Shown: positions 7,822 through 17,019 of the stretch, piece after piece
How positions within the stretch are numbered: position 1 is the stretch's first letter
Layout: each line of letters begins with the position of its first letter
NCBI RefSeq assembly: GCF_008329585.1
Contig: NZ_NPKP01000002.1
Span: 434,001-498,000, forward strand
Origin: Mycolicibacterium sp. P9-22
GTDB taxonomy: Bacteria; Actinomycetota; Actinomycetes; Mycobacteriales; Mycobacteriaceae
Reading direction: 5' to 3'
DNA length: 64,000 bases
Notes under the pieces: model-generated
Databases searched by the model: none
What the model was told of the DNA's origin: nothing
Seen by the model: the letters and a program-made list of their open reading frames with translations, nothing else
Position numbers and translations under genes: made by a program

Positions 7822-9345
7822 TCAGAAGAATCCCTGTGCGTTGTCGCTGTAGCTCACGAGCAGGTTCTTCGTCTGCTGGTAGTGGTCCAGCATCATCTTG
7901 TGGTTCTCGCGCCCGATGCCGGACTGCTTGTAGCCACCGAAGGCGGCGTGCGCGGGGTACTGGTGGTAGCAGTTCGTCCACACCCGGCCGGCCTTGATAT
8001 CGCGCCCGGCACGGTAGGCGGTGTTGCCGTTGCGCGACCACACACCGGCACCGAGTCCGTACAGGGTGTCGTTGGCGATGGAGATCGCCTCGTCATAGTC
8101 CTTGAACGAGGTCACCGCGACCACGGGTCCGAAGATCTCCTCCTGGAACACCCGCATCTTGTTGTGGCCGGTGAAGATCGTCGGCGCCACGTAGAAGCCG
8201 CCGTTCAGATCACCGCCGAGCTGCGCTCGCTCACCTCCGGTGACCACCTGGGCGCCCTCGTTCTTGCCGATCTCGATATAGGACAGGATCTTCTCCAGCT
8301 GATCGTTGGAGGCCTGTGCGCCGATCATCGTCTCGGTGTCCAGCGGATCGCCCTGTCGCACAGCCTTGGTGCGGATCGCGGCCATCGCCAGGAACTCGTC
8401 GTAGATATCGGCCTGCACCAGGCTGCGCGACGGGCAGGTGCACACCTCGCCCTGGTTGAGGGCGAACATGGTGAAGCCCTCCAACGCCTTGTCCTGGTAG
8501 GCGTCGTTGGCGGCGAGCACATCGTTGAAGAAGATGTTGGGGCTCTTGCCACCGAGTTCCAGGGTGACCGGGATCAGGTTCTGCGAGGCGTACTGCATGA
8601 TGAGCCGTCCGGTGGTGGTCTCACCGGTGAAGGCGATCTTGGCGATCCGGTTGCTGGATGCCAGCGGCTTGCCTGCCTCGACGCCGAATCCGTTGACCAC
8701 GTTGAGCACACCGGCGGGCAGCAGGTCGGCGATCAGCGACACCAGGTACAGGATCGAGGCCGGGGTCTGCTCGGCCGGCTTGAGCACTACCGCGTTGCCC
8801 GCGGCCAGCGCCGGTGCGAGCTTCCACACCGCCATCAGGATCGGGAAGTTCCACGGGATGATCTGTCCGACGACGCCCAGCGGCTCGTGGAAGTGGTAGG
8901 CGACGGTGTCCTCGTCAACCTCCGACAGCGAACCTTCCTGCGCACGAATGCATCCGGCGAAGTAGCGGAAATGATCGACGGCCAGCGGGATATCGGCGTT
9001 CAGCGTCTCGCGGATCGGCTTGCCGTTGTCCCAGGACTCGGCGAGCGCGATGGATTCGAGGTTCTCCTCGATGCGGTCGGCAATCTTGTTGAGGATCAGG
9101 GCGCGCTCGGCGGGCGAGGTCTTGCCCCAGGCCGGTGCGGCGGCGTGCGCGGCGTCCAGCGCCTTCTCGATATCGGACTCGTCGGATCGGGCGATCTCGC
9201 AGAACACCTGGCCGGTGATCGGGGTGGGGTTCTCGAAGTAGCGGCCGGCAGTCGGTGCGACCCACTGGCCGCCGATGAAGTTGTCATATCGCGCGTCGAA
9301 CGACATCAGGGCGCCATCGGCGCCCGGACGTGCATATACAGTCAT
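7822..9345 (-). CDS. NAD-dependent aldehyde dehydrogenase
   Basis: A 507-residue class-I type aldehyde dehydrogenase. IIPWNFP, the nucleotide-binding FTGETTTG, the general-base Glu in LELGGKSPN and the catalytic Cys in [12 protein letters not shown] are all present. It resembles the AldA/ExaC and EPTC-inducible group that acts on short aliphatic and hydroxy-aldehydes. In this locus a reasonable substrate is the product of the diol dehydratase (propionaldehyde or 3-hydroxypropionaldehyde), though ethanol-derived acetaldehyde is not excluded. The start is ATG 9345 with AGGAGAAG just upstream. It is the first gene of an operon with DUF779 and glpK; site C lies 62-78 bp before the start. Confidence 0.92.
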   Translation of the reverse strand: MTVYARPGADGALMSFDARYDNFIGGQWVAPTAGRYFENPTPITGQVFCEIARSDESDIEKALDAAHAAAPAWGKTSPAERALILNKIADRIEENLESIALAESWDNGKPIRETLNADIPLAVDHFRYFAGCIRAQEGSLSEVDEDTVAYHFHEPLGVVGQIIPWNFPILMAVWKLAPALAAGNAVVLKPAEQTPASILYLVSLIADLLPAGVLNVVNGFGVEAGKPLASSNRIAKIAFTGETTTGRLIMQYASQNLIPVTLELGGKSPNIFFNDVLAANDAYQDKALEGFTMFALNQGEVCTCPSRSLVQADIYDEFLAMAAIRTKAVRQGDPLDTETMIGAQASNDQLEKILSYIEIGKNEGAQVVTGGERAQLGGDLNGGFYVAPTIFTGHNKMRVFQEEIFGPVVAVTSFKDYDEAISIANDTLYGLGAGVWSRNGNTAYRAGRDIKAGRVWTNCYHQYPAHAAFGGYKQSGIGRENHKMMLDHYQQTKNLLVSYSDNAQGFF

Positions 9346-9406
9346 GGCTTCTCCTGCGTTGTGACACCGAGGTGTGTCGGTCGTCACTCAACTTAGGTGC
9401 GCAGAG

Positions 9407-9423
9407 GTTGCATCACGGTTGCA
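9407..9423 (-). promoter_or_regulatory. Operator-like direct repeat (site C) upstream of the aldehyde dehydrogenase
   Basis: GTTGCA at 9407-9412 and 9418-9423 on the top strand are spaced 11 bp, as at sites A and B; both copies are perfect and each is preceded by G. Read toward the dehydrogenase it is TGCAAC-N5-TGCAAC. This places the dehydrogenase-glpK operon in the same putative regulon as the dehydratase. Confidence 0.6.
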
Positions 9424-9442
9424 ATGCGGCAATCACCCGCCG

Positions 9443-10013
9443 TCAGGCGACGACTGCCTCGAGCACCTCCCGGCCCACGGCCTCCGGCTGGCTCAGGCCG
9501 GGCTCCTCGATCGGGTAGTGCCCGCAGTTCTCCAGCAGCACCGTGCGTGTCGGGCCGGCGATCCGCCGCAAGAACTTCAGGCTGAGTTCCGGGGGCGTCC
9601 AGGTGTCGGCGGCCGGCGCGACCAGAGTGACCGGCGCGCCGTGATAGCGCTCCGGCGGGGTGTGTTGGTAGTTCAGCCAACTCGGCAGGAATCCGATGGG
9701 CACTCTGACGCCACCGCCCCGCGGGTCGGTGGCGCACAGTTTCGGCAGGCCGGATTGCGGCTCATCGCCGACATATCAGCGATCAGGCGAATGGGCACCC
9801 GTACCGAACCGATGGCCGCGCCGGCCGCCCGCAGTAGCGGCCCGGTCAGCCGGCCGCCGATCTTGATTCGGGATGCCGCCGCCAGCGCGGCCGGATCGGA
9901 CAGGTCGAGCAGGCAGGTCGCCAGCACCGCATCGACGGCGCCGGTGCGCCGCCTCGTAGGCCATCATCCCGCCCATGCTCGCGCCGAACAGGATGATCGG
10001 CCGGTCATCGCGG
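9443..10013 (-). pseudogene. Alpha/beta-hydrolase remnant, truncated and frameshifted
   Basis: Three reading frames together spell the second half of an alpha/beta hydrolase. DDRPIILFGASMGGMMAYEA (nucleophile elbow G-x-S-x-G) lies at ~10010-9955, ATCLLDLSDPAALAAASRIK at ~9925-9865, and the C-terminal part with GAPVTLVAPAADTWTPPEL and ENCGHYPIEEPG at ~9700-9445. Frame changes are needed near 9945 and again near 9715. An in-frame stop precedes the first segment and the N-terminal ~100 residues are missing. Two separate lesions plus the truncation make sequencing error an unlikely full explanation. It lies between the GAF regulator and the aldehyde dehydrogenase operon and may be a former member of the pathway. 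Confidence 0.75.
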
Positions 10014-10057
10014 GCAGGTCAGTGGCACCGCGCCGGGGACTGCTCAGCTTCTGGGAG

Positions 10058-11344
10058 TCAGCCGAGGTCGGAATCGAGCCCGGCCAGGTGACCCCGAGCT
10101 CCGGCGCGAGCCACCGGGTCGGTTTCGGCGTGATCGTGCAGCAGTGTCCACCCGCGCCGGTCATCGCGGCCGTCGGGCAGTTCCAGCCAGCGCCGCAGCA
10201 GAGCGAGGTCCGCGCAGGCCAGGACCGCACCGCGCAGGCTGGTCATCAGCTCGGTGCGCAGCCGCCCGATGGCCGGTGACACCGACTGCGGGAGCAGTGC
10301 ACCGGCGTATGCGCTGAGCGCCGCCGAGACGTCGCCGGCCTGCAACGCGTCGAGCACGTCGCCCATATCGCTGGCGACCGGACTGAGCAGCCGGTACGGC
10401 CGGGACGCGATGTGGCTGTTCCCGATCACCCGTCGCAACCGCGACATCTCGGCGCGGATGGTCACCACGTCGAGGTCCTTGTCATCGAGCAGCATCGCCA
10501 GATGGTCGGCGCTCAGTCCTTCGGGATGACGGATCAGCAACACCAGGATGTCGGCATGCCTGCCGGTGAGCGTGGTGGAAGCCGAGTCCGCCTGCCAGCG
10601 CGGCCGGTCGGCGCCGAGTACCGACAGCCTGGGGGCGGCCGCAACGGGGGCCGGGCTGTGCTGCGCGGGGGTGGTGAGGCGCAGCAGCGCGAGCTGATTT
10701 TCCACGGCGACGGCGGTGGCCCGGACCAGAGCCAGGGTCTCCGGCGCGGCCACGCGAGGTCCGCCGGTGAGATCGATGGCGCCCAGCAGCACCCCGGTGG
10801 CGGGGTCGTGCACGGGCACCGCGGTGCAGTTCCAGGGATGCACGATGCGGGAGTAGTGCTCGGATCCGCGGATCTGCACCTCGCGGTCCAGCGCGAGGGC
10901 GGTGCCGGGTGCGTTGGTCCCCGCGATGTTCTCGCTCCAGTCGGTGCCGGGCACGAAGTTCATGGCCTCGGCCTTGCGCATGGCCAGCCGGTCGCCCTCG
11001 ACCCACAGCAGGGTGCCGTCGGCGGCGGTGATGGCGACGACGACGCCCGCGTCCACCGCGTCTTCGACGAGGAGCCGCCGGATCAGTGGCAGCGTGGGCG
11101 CCAGCGGGTGGGTCTTGCGCAGCTCGTCGAGTGCGTTCACGGCCTCCGCGGTGCGGCCCATGCTGTCGGGATCGACGCCGGTGGCCAGGCTGCGCTGCCA
11201 GCTCTCGGCGACGACCCGGCGCAGCGGTACCGAATCGAGATAGGACGCGTCGACCTCACCTGCGACGAAGAGGTCATGGACGGCGCGCACCTGCGCCGGC
11301 GGCACGCGGCCACCGGTCGTCTTCGATATCACCACCAAGCTCAC
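10058..11344 (-). CDS. GAF-domain transcriptional regulator (AcoR-like, without AAA+ domain)
   Basis: The 428-residue protein has an AcoR-type N-terminal region (DSVPLRRVVAESWQRSLATG), a GAF sensor domain (~residues 90-230, with WVEGDRLAMRKAEAMNFVPG and NIAGTNAPGTALA) and a C-terminal DNA-binding part (~residues 260-330, GRHADILVLLIRHPEGLSAD). The sigma-54-interacting ATPase domain of true AcoR is absent, as is usual in actinobacteria. Relatives are commonly encoded beside aldehyde and alcohol dehydrogenases and are thought to sense a pathway metabolite. It is the best local candidate to control the aldehyde dehydrogenase-glpK operon and perhaps to bind the TGCAAC repeats, but that is inference. 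Confidence 0.85.
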   Translation of the reverse strand: MSLVVISKTTGGRVPPAQVRAVHDLFVAGEVDASYLDSVPLRRVVAESWQRSLATGVDPDSMGRTAEAVNALDELRKTHPLAPTLPLIRRLLVEDAVDAGVVVAITAADGTLLWVEGDRLAMRKAEAMNFVPGTDWSENIAGTNAPGTALALDREVQIRGSEHYSRIVHPWNCTAVPVHDPATGVLLGAIDLTGGPRVAAPETLALVRATAVAVENQLALLRLTTPAQHSPAPVAAAPRLSVLGADRPRWQADSASTTLTGRHADILVLLIRHPEGLSADHLAMLLDDKDLDVVTIRAEMSRLRRVIGNSHIASRPYRLLSPVASDMGDVLDALQAGDVSAALSAYAGALLPQSVSPAIGRLRTELMTSLRGAVLACADLALLRRWLELPDGRDDRRGWTLLHDHAETDPVARAGARGHLAGLDSDLG

Positions 11345-11441
11345 ACTCCCCGCGCACAGCCGAAGAGCCGGCCCCAGCGCATGGGACCAGGATAGTTGAC
11401 GGTTGACAGTCTGAATCGAATTCGCCCCCCTGCCGCATTGT

Positions 11442-11497
11442 CATGACTGTGCGGTCCCGCCGGTCTCTCCCCCGAAGCGGGACCGCACAGGGTCATG
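11442..11497 (-). terminator. Hairpin terminator of the ESX-4 operon
   Basis: A 13-bp perfect stem (TGTGCGGTCCCGC at 11448-11460 with 11477-11489) is extended by CATGAC/GTCATG outside a two-base bulge; the loop has 16 bases. It begins 17 bp after the esxT stop codon in the direction of transcription and precedes the GAF-regulator gene, so it likely separates the two units. No T-tract follows. Confidence 0.65.
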
Positions 11498-11513
11498 GGC
11501 GTAGGTCGCCGGG

Positions 11514-11810
11514 CTAGCGGCCCCACGCGCTTGCGGCGCGGCGATCGGTCGCCGAGACATCGTCGGCCCCCTCACGTACCGCATTGCCCAGCCGGAACAG
11601 GATGTCGTTGAGCGCGGCGGCCGACTGGTTCCAGCGCAGCTGTTCGGTGCGGTAGGCCTCGGCGGCCTCAGCTGTCCAGGTCTGCTGCAGAGGCGCGATC
11701 TGGGCCCGCAGTTCCTCCAGCGCCGCGTTGAACCGGGCCGACGTGGTGTGGATTTCCTGCCGCACCGTGTACTCGATCTCGTCGAAGTTGTAGGTCAACA
11801 TCATGTCCAT
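11514..11810 (-). CDS. esxT: ESAT-6-like WXG100 protein EsxT
   Basis: A 98-residue helical protein that matches the known EsxT pattern (YNFDEIEYTVRQEIHTTSARF, APLQQTWTAEAAEAY, then GNAVREGADDV). The turn motif is W-T-A rather than strict W-x-G, as in other EsxT proteins. It should pair with EsxU as a heterodimeric ESX-4 substrate. The YxxxD/E-like export signal at the C-terminal end of the second helix is not obvious here. ATG 11810 is chosen as the first of ATG-GAC-ATG-ATG; the gene lies 17 bp after esxU and is the last of the eccC4 operon. Confidence 0.92.
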   Translation of the reverse strand: MDMMLTYNFDEIEYTVRQEIHTTSARFNAALEELRAQIAPLQQTWTAEAAEAYRTEQLRWNQSAAALNDILFRLGNAVREGADDVSATDRRAASAWGR

Positions 11811-11827
11811 GTGCCCGACTCCCGGCT

Positions 11828-12136
11828 CTAGAGCTCGTTGCTGACGGCGCCGATGCGGTGCGAGTGGCTCTCGGCGGCCTCGCGCAGGGTGCGCTCGTTG
11901 AGCCGAATGGTGTCGGCGATGCGCTCCAGGGCGTTGTGCAATGCCAGCGACTCGGCGTTCCAGCGATCGACGACCTCGCGGAAGCGGACCGCCGCCGCAC
12001 CGCCCCATACCGAGGCGGGCACACTGCACATGCGTCCGATGAAGGTGCCGAGCATGGCCCGCACCTCCTGGTTGCGGGCATCGATCTGACCGGAGACCGA
12101 GTGCATCAGCTCCAGGTCGGTGTTCAGTGCGGGCAT
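11828..12136 (-). CDS. esxU: ESAT-6-like WXG100 protein EsxU
   Basis: A 102-residue two-helix protein with the W-x-G turn in SVWGGAAAVRFREVVDRW (~residues 42-60). It is expected to form a 1:1 complex with EsxT and to be a substrate of the ESX-4 system. The start ATG 12136 follows GGGGGAGG at a good distance. It lies between the Rv3446c-family gene and esxT in the conserved ESX-4 order. Confidence 0.92.
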   Translation of the reverse strand: MPALNTDLELMHSVSGQIDARNQEVRAMLGTFIGRMCSVPASVWGGAAAVRFREVVDRWNAESLALHNALERIADTIRLNERTLREAAESHSHRIGAVSNEL

Positions 12137-12234
12137 GGTGGTCCTCCCCCGGGTGAAATGGCTTCCGTGTGGAATTGCTGTTGTGAATAGGACGCAGCGG
12201 AGCCCGATTCGGTTCCGTCTGTGCCGGATTCGTT

Positions 12235-13365
12235 TCACGGCGATGCGCGCGCCGACCGGATGGCCTCATCGCAGTACTCCCGGATCACCGCAGCCGACGG
12301 CGGCTGCTGGCATCCGACTGCGATCCGCACACGACCGTCGAGGAACACCGCCCAGGTGATCTCGCGGTCCGCGCGGGTCTCGACATAGCTCAACACGGCA
12401 CGCCCGCCCTGATGGACGGTGCGCAGATCGCTGAAGACACCGGATGGCTCCAGTGCCAGCGCAGCCTCCAGAACCTCGGCGGTGCTGGCCAGATCCGGGC
12501 CGGCCACCGACTGCGTCAGCAGGATCGCGGCAGCTTCGTCGGTCGGCGAATATGCCTGTATGCGTGGTGAACCCGCATCGGCGGTGATCCGCCGCACCTG
12601 CCATCCGGCGGGAATCTTCACCGTCACGCGCCCCTCGGTGAGCAATGTCAGCGGTTGCTCGGCGGGGTCGCCCGCCCTCGGGAACCCGAACAGTGCGACG
12701 ACGGCCAACAGCAGGCCCGCAGACACCGCCCACACCGTCATGCGCCGACGGCGCGGCGCCGGCGGGTCCTGCTCCGCTGAGAGAGCCGCGACGAGGGTGG
12801 CATCGTCCACGATCTCCACATCATGGCCGCGCAGACGCCCCGCGAGGGCCGCGGCGAGCTCTGCTGCACCGGCCACGCCGAACGGGGCGTCGATCACCAC
12901 CGGAACGGCGCCGATCATCGGGTGTGTGACGGTGTCGGCGACGTCGACCATCGCACCCAGGCGCGGCGTCACCGCGATCGGCGAGCGCGGGGAGCGGCAG
13001 ATCACGAACTCGGCCGCGATCTCGATGATGCAGGCCGTTCGCTCACCCTCCAGCGCTTCGTGGCGCCGTCGAATCACCGGTTCGTCGCAGTGCTCTGCCG
13101 CCGCCCGCCGGATGCGGTCCATCCGGGCATCGCTCCACCAGCCGGGGCACACCAGCAGCAGGCGGCCTTGCAGTTCGCCGGCGGATACGCCGAGAACCCG
13201 CGCCCACAACTCGTCTACGGCGATCGGCCGTTCAGCGATGAGCGCGTACTCGTCATCGATGGCATCTATTGCCGCGCAGACCAATTCATCCTGCACCGGG
13301 TTCGGGCCAGTGACGGAGCCGGGTCCGATCACCAGAACCGTGGCGCTCACGGCTCGGCGGTCCAC
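12235..13365 (-). CDS. Type VII secretion-associated protein, Rv3446c family
   Basis: A 376-residue protein with a cytoplasmic N-terminal half that looks like a degenerate ATPase/actin-like fold, one membrane segment (VWAVSAGLLLAVVALFGF, ~residues 211-228) and an outer C-terminal domain (~245-370) ending in CQQPPSAAVIREYCDEAI with two Cys that could form a disulfide. This family occurs only in ESX-4 loci, between eccC4 and esxU, and its function is unproven. Its start lies 19 bp inside the 3' end of eccC4, so the two are translationally coupled. Confidence 0.85.
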   Translation of the reverse strand: MDRRAVSATVLVIGPGSVTGPNPVQDELVCAAIDAIDDEYALIAERPIAVDELWARVLGVSAGELQGRLLLVCPGWWSDARMDRIRRAAAEHCDEPVIRRRHEALEGERTACIIEIAAEFVICRSPRSPIAVTPRLGAMVDVADTVTHPMIGAVPVVIDAPFGVAGAAELAAALAGRLRGHDVEIVDDATLVAALSAEQDPPAPRRRRMTVWAVSAGLLLAVVALFGFPRAGDPAEQPLTLLTEGRVTVKIPAGWQVRRITADAGSPRIQAYSPTDEAAAILLTQSVAGPDLASTAEVLEAALALEPSGVFSDLRTVHQGGRAVLSYVETRADREITWAVFLDGRVRIAVGCQQPPSAAVIREYCDEAIRSARASP

Positions 13366-16300
13366 GCGATTTGCACCCGCTCATCGGCGTGTCCTCCGAT
13401 GGTGAGGATGGCCCGCCCCGGTGGCAGCGCCGTCGGCCGGGTGACGCCGAGCAGGGCGCCGTCATCGGGGCCCGCGCTCATCAGCAGCCCGGCACAGCCG
13501 AGCTCCCGCATGGTGGCAGGAATCGGGTTGAACATTGCCCGCGCCGCACCGCCGGCGCGCCGCGCGATCACCACGTGCAGGCCGATATCGCGGGCATGCG
13601 GCAGCAGTTCGAGTAGTGGTGTCAGCGGATCCGTGCCGGCGCCGGCGATCAACTCGTAATCGTCGACGACGACGTATATTTCCGGGCCCGCCCACCACGA
13701 CCGGTCGCGCAACTGCTGCTGGGTGACGGTGACGCCGGGTAGCCGGTCGCGCAGTTGTTCGGTCAGTCCGGCGATGTGCGTCGCCACCATGCCGGTGGAT
13801 ATCGGGTAGCCGGCGAGGAACTCGGCAGCCACCGCGCCGAGCAGGGTCCGCCGCGTATCCACGAGGTGGATCTGCACCTGCTCCGGCGTGCAGGTTCGGA
13901 TCAGTTGGGTGCACAAGGTTCGCAGTGCCGCGGTCTTGCCGCAGCCGCTGTCACCCAGCACGAGCAGATGCGATGTTCCGGCGAAATCGACTGCCACCGG
14001 TTTCAGCTCCGATTCTCCGATGCCGATGGTGACATTCGTCGGCCCGGCGCCACGGGCAGGCACCGACGTGCGCTCCACCAGCGCGGGCAACAGCCGGACC
14101 GGGACGGCGCACCGCCCGGCATGACGCGCCCGCAGCTGCTGCGCGAGGGTGTCGATGGTGCCCGGCTGCGGCCGTGCGATCGCCGAGACCCTGCCGTCCC
14201 GGGTGATCCCGGCTCCCGGCGGACTGTCCATGAGATGGCGGGCCGCCTTGCGGTCCATCTCGGATTCCGCGGGCTCACCGAGACGCAACTCGATGCGGGT
14301 GCCGAGCTGATCCTTCAGGGCGGGCCGCAGTTCGGCCCAGCGTGAGGCCGCGATGACGACATGGACTCCGTGTGCGAGGCCCTGGGCGGCCATGGTGGTG
14401 ATGGCCTCGGCCAGGTCGTCACCGCAGTGCCGGAGCGCATCCCAACCGTCCACCACCAGGAACACCTCGCCGTACCCGTCGGGTGTCGCGGTGCGCACGG
14501 CGTCCGACCGGCGACGGATCAGCGCCTGTAGCTGTGCGACGGTCCGGCGCACCAGTTCGCGGTCACCGCGTCCCGCGATGACACCGGTGTGCGGAAGATG
14601 CTGCAGTGCAGCCAATGTACCGCCGCCGAAGTCCAGGCAATAGAACTGGACGTCGGTGGGACTGTGCGTGGCGGCCAGCGCCAGCAGCAATGTGCACAGT
14701 GCGGTGGATTTACCGGACCGCGTCGCGCCCACCACGGCGACGTGTCCACCGGCTCCGTTGAGATCGACGGTCAACAGGTCGCGGCGCTGAGCAAAGGCGT
14801 TGTCCACCAGCCCGATCGGTGCGGTCAGCCGGGCGCCGTCGCCCAGGGTGAGCAGCTCCTCCAACGCAGGGCATGCCGGTAGCGCGGGCAGCCACAGCCG
14901 GTGGGCTGTGTTGCCGTGGCCGGCCAGCCGGTTCAGCGCGGCCTCCAGCACCGTCGCCGCGGTGCCGCCGCGCACCGCGGCCCCGTCGGCATCGTCTTCG
15001 GGCGCCGAGGTGAAGAGGCGTGGGCGCAGGTCTGGGGCGCCCCGGGCGTTCTCCGGCCCGGACACATACGTGGTGCGCAGTCGCACCAGCCGGCCGTCGC
15101 TGGTCTTGAGATATGCCGCACCCGGTGCGGCCGGCAGTTCGTACGCGTCGGGTACTCCCAGGACGGCCCGGGATTCACTGGCCGAGAACGTCTTCAGACA
15201 CACCCGGTAGGACAGGTGCGTCTCCAGGCCGCGCAGCCTGCCCTCATCCAGGCGCTGGCTGGCCAGCAACAGGTGCATCCCCAGGGATCTGCCCAGCCGT
15301 CCGATCGCCACGAACAACTCGGCGAAATCAGGGCGCTGACTGAGCAGCTCGGAGAACTCGTCGATGACGATGAACAGCACGGGCAATGCGGGAAGATCGG
15401 ATCGCGCCGACCGGGCCCGCCGATATGCCGAGATGTTCCCGAGGTTGCCGGCCGCCCGCAGGACCTGCTGCCGCCGGTTCATCTCACCGGAGAGCGCGTC
15501 GTGCATCCTGTTCACCAGGTAGGCCTCATCATCCAGGTTGGTGATGACCGCCGACACGTGGGACAGCCGCTCGAAGCCGAGAAACGTGGCGCCGCCCTTG
15601 AAATCGATCAGGGCGAGATTCAGATCGTCGGGCGAATGCGAGGCCACCAACCCGAGGATGAGGGTGCGCAGGAATTCCGACTTTCCCGAGCCGGTGGCTC
15701 CCACGCACAGCCCGTGCGGACCCATACCGCCTTCGGCCGCCTCCTTGATGTCGAGAAACACCGGTTCAGCACGATTGTCCGCGCCGTCGCCGACCCCGAT
15801 GGGTACCCGCAACCGTTCCGGATCCCTGCGGGGGCGCCACCCCGCCGCCGGATCGAGATCCGCTGCGGCGCCGGCACCGATGAGACTCGTCCATGTCGTG
15901 TGGGCGGCGCCCGCATCCGGACCGGCACGCCACCGGGAGAGCCTGCGCGCGCACATCCTCGCCTGCGCCGGCGACAGGCCGTCCACGTGGCCGAGGGCGG
16001 CGAGTTCGATCACCGTGTCACCGCCCCCGTTGAGGTCGAGCACCGTGACATCGGCACCCACCGGGGCGGGCGTGTCCCCGTCCAGGATCGCCACCATGCG
16101 GCGCGGCCCGCCGGCGTCTGGCCGCACCGCATGGTGGGGCAGCCATTTCAGCCAGTCCCAGCACGGACCGGCGGGTCCGGTCACGGATACCTCGTCCGGA
16201 CCGTGCAGCACCGCCAGTTGGCAGATCAGCGCGCGTACCAGGTCTCGCACCCGGCCCGGCTCCCCGTCGAACCCGAGGTGACCGGCGGCCGCGACCGTCA

Positions 16301-16916
16301 CCGGCAGATCGGACACCACTGACCGGCCGACGAGCAACCACTCCAGCGCCGCCGCGGTCACCGGGTCCGGCTCGGCTATCGGGTCCGCGGATGCAACGGT
16401 CAGCCGGGTCGCCAGCGGGGCGGGGCCCAGACCGATGCGGACACGGCAGAAGTCCGGGTCACCGGATCTGCGTTCCCACATTCGCCTGCCGCCCACCAGT
16501 GTCCACAGCACCGTCGGGTCGGGGTGGCTCCAGTGCGCCGAGACATGTTGCTTCCATGCGGTTTCACCGGTTTCCGCCGCCACCGTGTCCAGGTAGCGCA
16601 GGTAGTCACGCCGGCCGGCGTTCAGCTCGGCGGTCCGCCCACGCGCGGTGTGGGCCAGGGTGCCGAGCACCGAAAGCACCATCGTCACCGGGAAGATCAT
16701 GTACATCGGGTTGCGCGAGGGCGTCGCGCCCGGACCGGCCGGCGAGCTCAGATACAACACCACCATGCCGCCGACCGCTACGAGCATCAGCACCGGTAGC
16801 AGACGCGCCAACGGGCTCGCCGGCTCAGCGACGGGTACCTCCGGTGGCCGCCGCAGTGCCACCTCCCCATCCGGCACGGGCGGAGCGGGCAGGCGTTTCT
16901 CCCTCACGAACTCCAT
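13347..16916 (-). CDS. eccC4: ESX-4 FtsK/SpoIIIE-type ATPase EccC4
   Basis: The 1189-residue motor ATPase of the ESX-4 secretion machine. Two membrane helices occupy ~residues 38-60 and 70-90. Three P-loop domains follow, with Walker A motifs GATGSGKSEF, GATRSGKSTA and GDSGCGKTAA. Walker B-like sequences such as LFIVIDEFSELL and VFLVVDGWDAL are visible. It is one undivided protein, as in ESX-4 and most ESX types other than ESX-1. Substrate recognition by the third domain is known for the family. It is divergent from eccD4 across 103 bp and is the first gene of the leftward operon eccC4-(Rv3446c family)-esxU-esxT. Confidence 0.95.
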   Translation of the reverse strand: MEFVREKRLPAPPVPDGEVALRRPPEVPVAEPASPLARLLPVLMLVAVGGMVVLYLSSPAGPGATPSRNPMYMIFPVTMVLSVLGTLAHTARGRTAELNAGRRDYLRYLDTVAAETGETAWKQHVSAHWSHPDPTVLWTLVGGRRMWERRSGDPDFCRVRIGLGPAPLATRLTVASADPIAEPDPVTAAALEWLLVGRSVVSDLPVTVAAAGHLGFDGEPGRVRDLVRALICQLAVLHGPDEVSVTGPAGPCWDWLKWLPHHAVRPDAGGPRRMVAILDGDTPAPVGADVTVLDLNGGGDTVIELAALGHVDGLSPAQARMCARRLSRWRAGPDAGAAHTTWTSLIGAGAAADLDPAAGWRPRRDPERLRVPIGVGDGADNRAEPVFLDIKEAAEGGMGPHGLCVGATGSGKSEFLRTLILGLVASHSPDDLNLALIDFKGGATFLGFERLSHVSAVITNLDDEAYLVNRMHDALSGEMNRRQQVLRAAGNLGNISAYRRARSARSDLPALPVLFIVIDEFSELLSQRPDFAELFVAIGRLGRSLGMHLLLASQRLDEGRLRGLETHLSYRVCLKTFSASESRAVLGVPDAYELPAAPGAAYLKTSDGRLVRLRTTYVSGPENARGAPDLRPRLFTSAPEDDADGAAVRGGTAATVLEAALNRLAGHGNTAHRLWLPALPACPALEELLTLGDGARLTAPIGLVDNAFAQRRDLLTVDLNGAGGHVAVVGATRSGKSTALCTLLLALAATHSPTDVQFYCLDFGGGTLAALQHLPHTGVIAGRGDRELVRRTVAQLQALIRRRSDAVRTATPDGYGEVFLVVDGWDALRHCGDDLAEAITTMAAQGLAHGVHVVIAASRWAELRPALKDQLGTRIELRLGEPAESEMDRKAARHLMDSPPGAGITRDGRVSAIARPQPGTIDTLAQQLRARHAGRCAVPVRLLPALVERTSVPARGAGPTNVTIGIGESELKPVAVDFAGTSHLLVLGDSGCGKTAALRTLCTQLIRTCTPEQVQIHLVDTRRTLLGAVAAEFLAGYPISTGMVATHIAGLTEQLRDRLPGVTVTQQQLRDRSWWAGPEIYVVVDDYELIAGAGTDPLTPLLELLPHARDIGLHVVIARRAGGAARAMFNPIPATMRELGCAGLLMSAGPDDGALLGVTRPTALPPGRAILTIGGHADERVQIAWTAEP

Positions 16917-17019
16917 TCCTGTTTCGACGCAGCGCGCGCCTGCGGGGTTCCCCCGAATTTTGGTGCGCGGCGGATGCTCACCGCCCGGCTACCGTGAAAT
17001 CGGGTGGATCTGCGGGGGG

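Noticed and set aside
7756..9396. A rightward open frame of ~546 codons opposite the aldehyde dehydrogenase
   Set aside because: The leftward frame encodes a complete dehydrogenase with all catalytic motifs; the opposite frame has biased composition and no ribosome-binding site.
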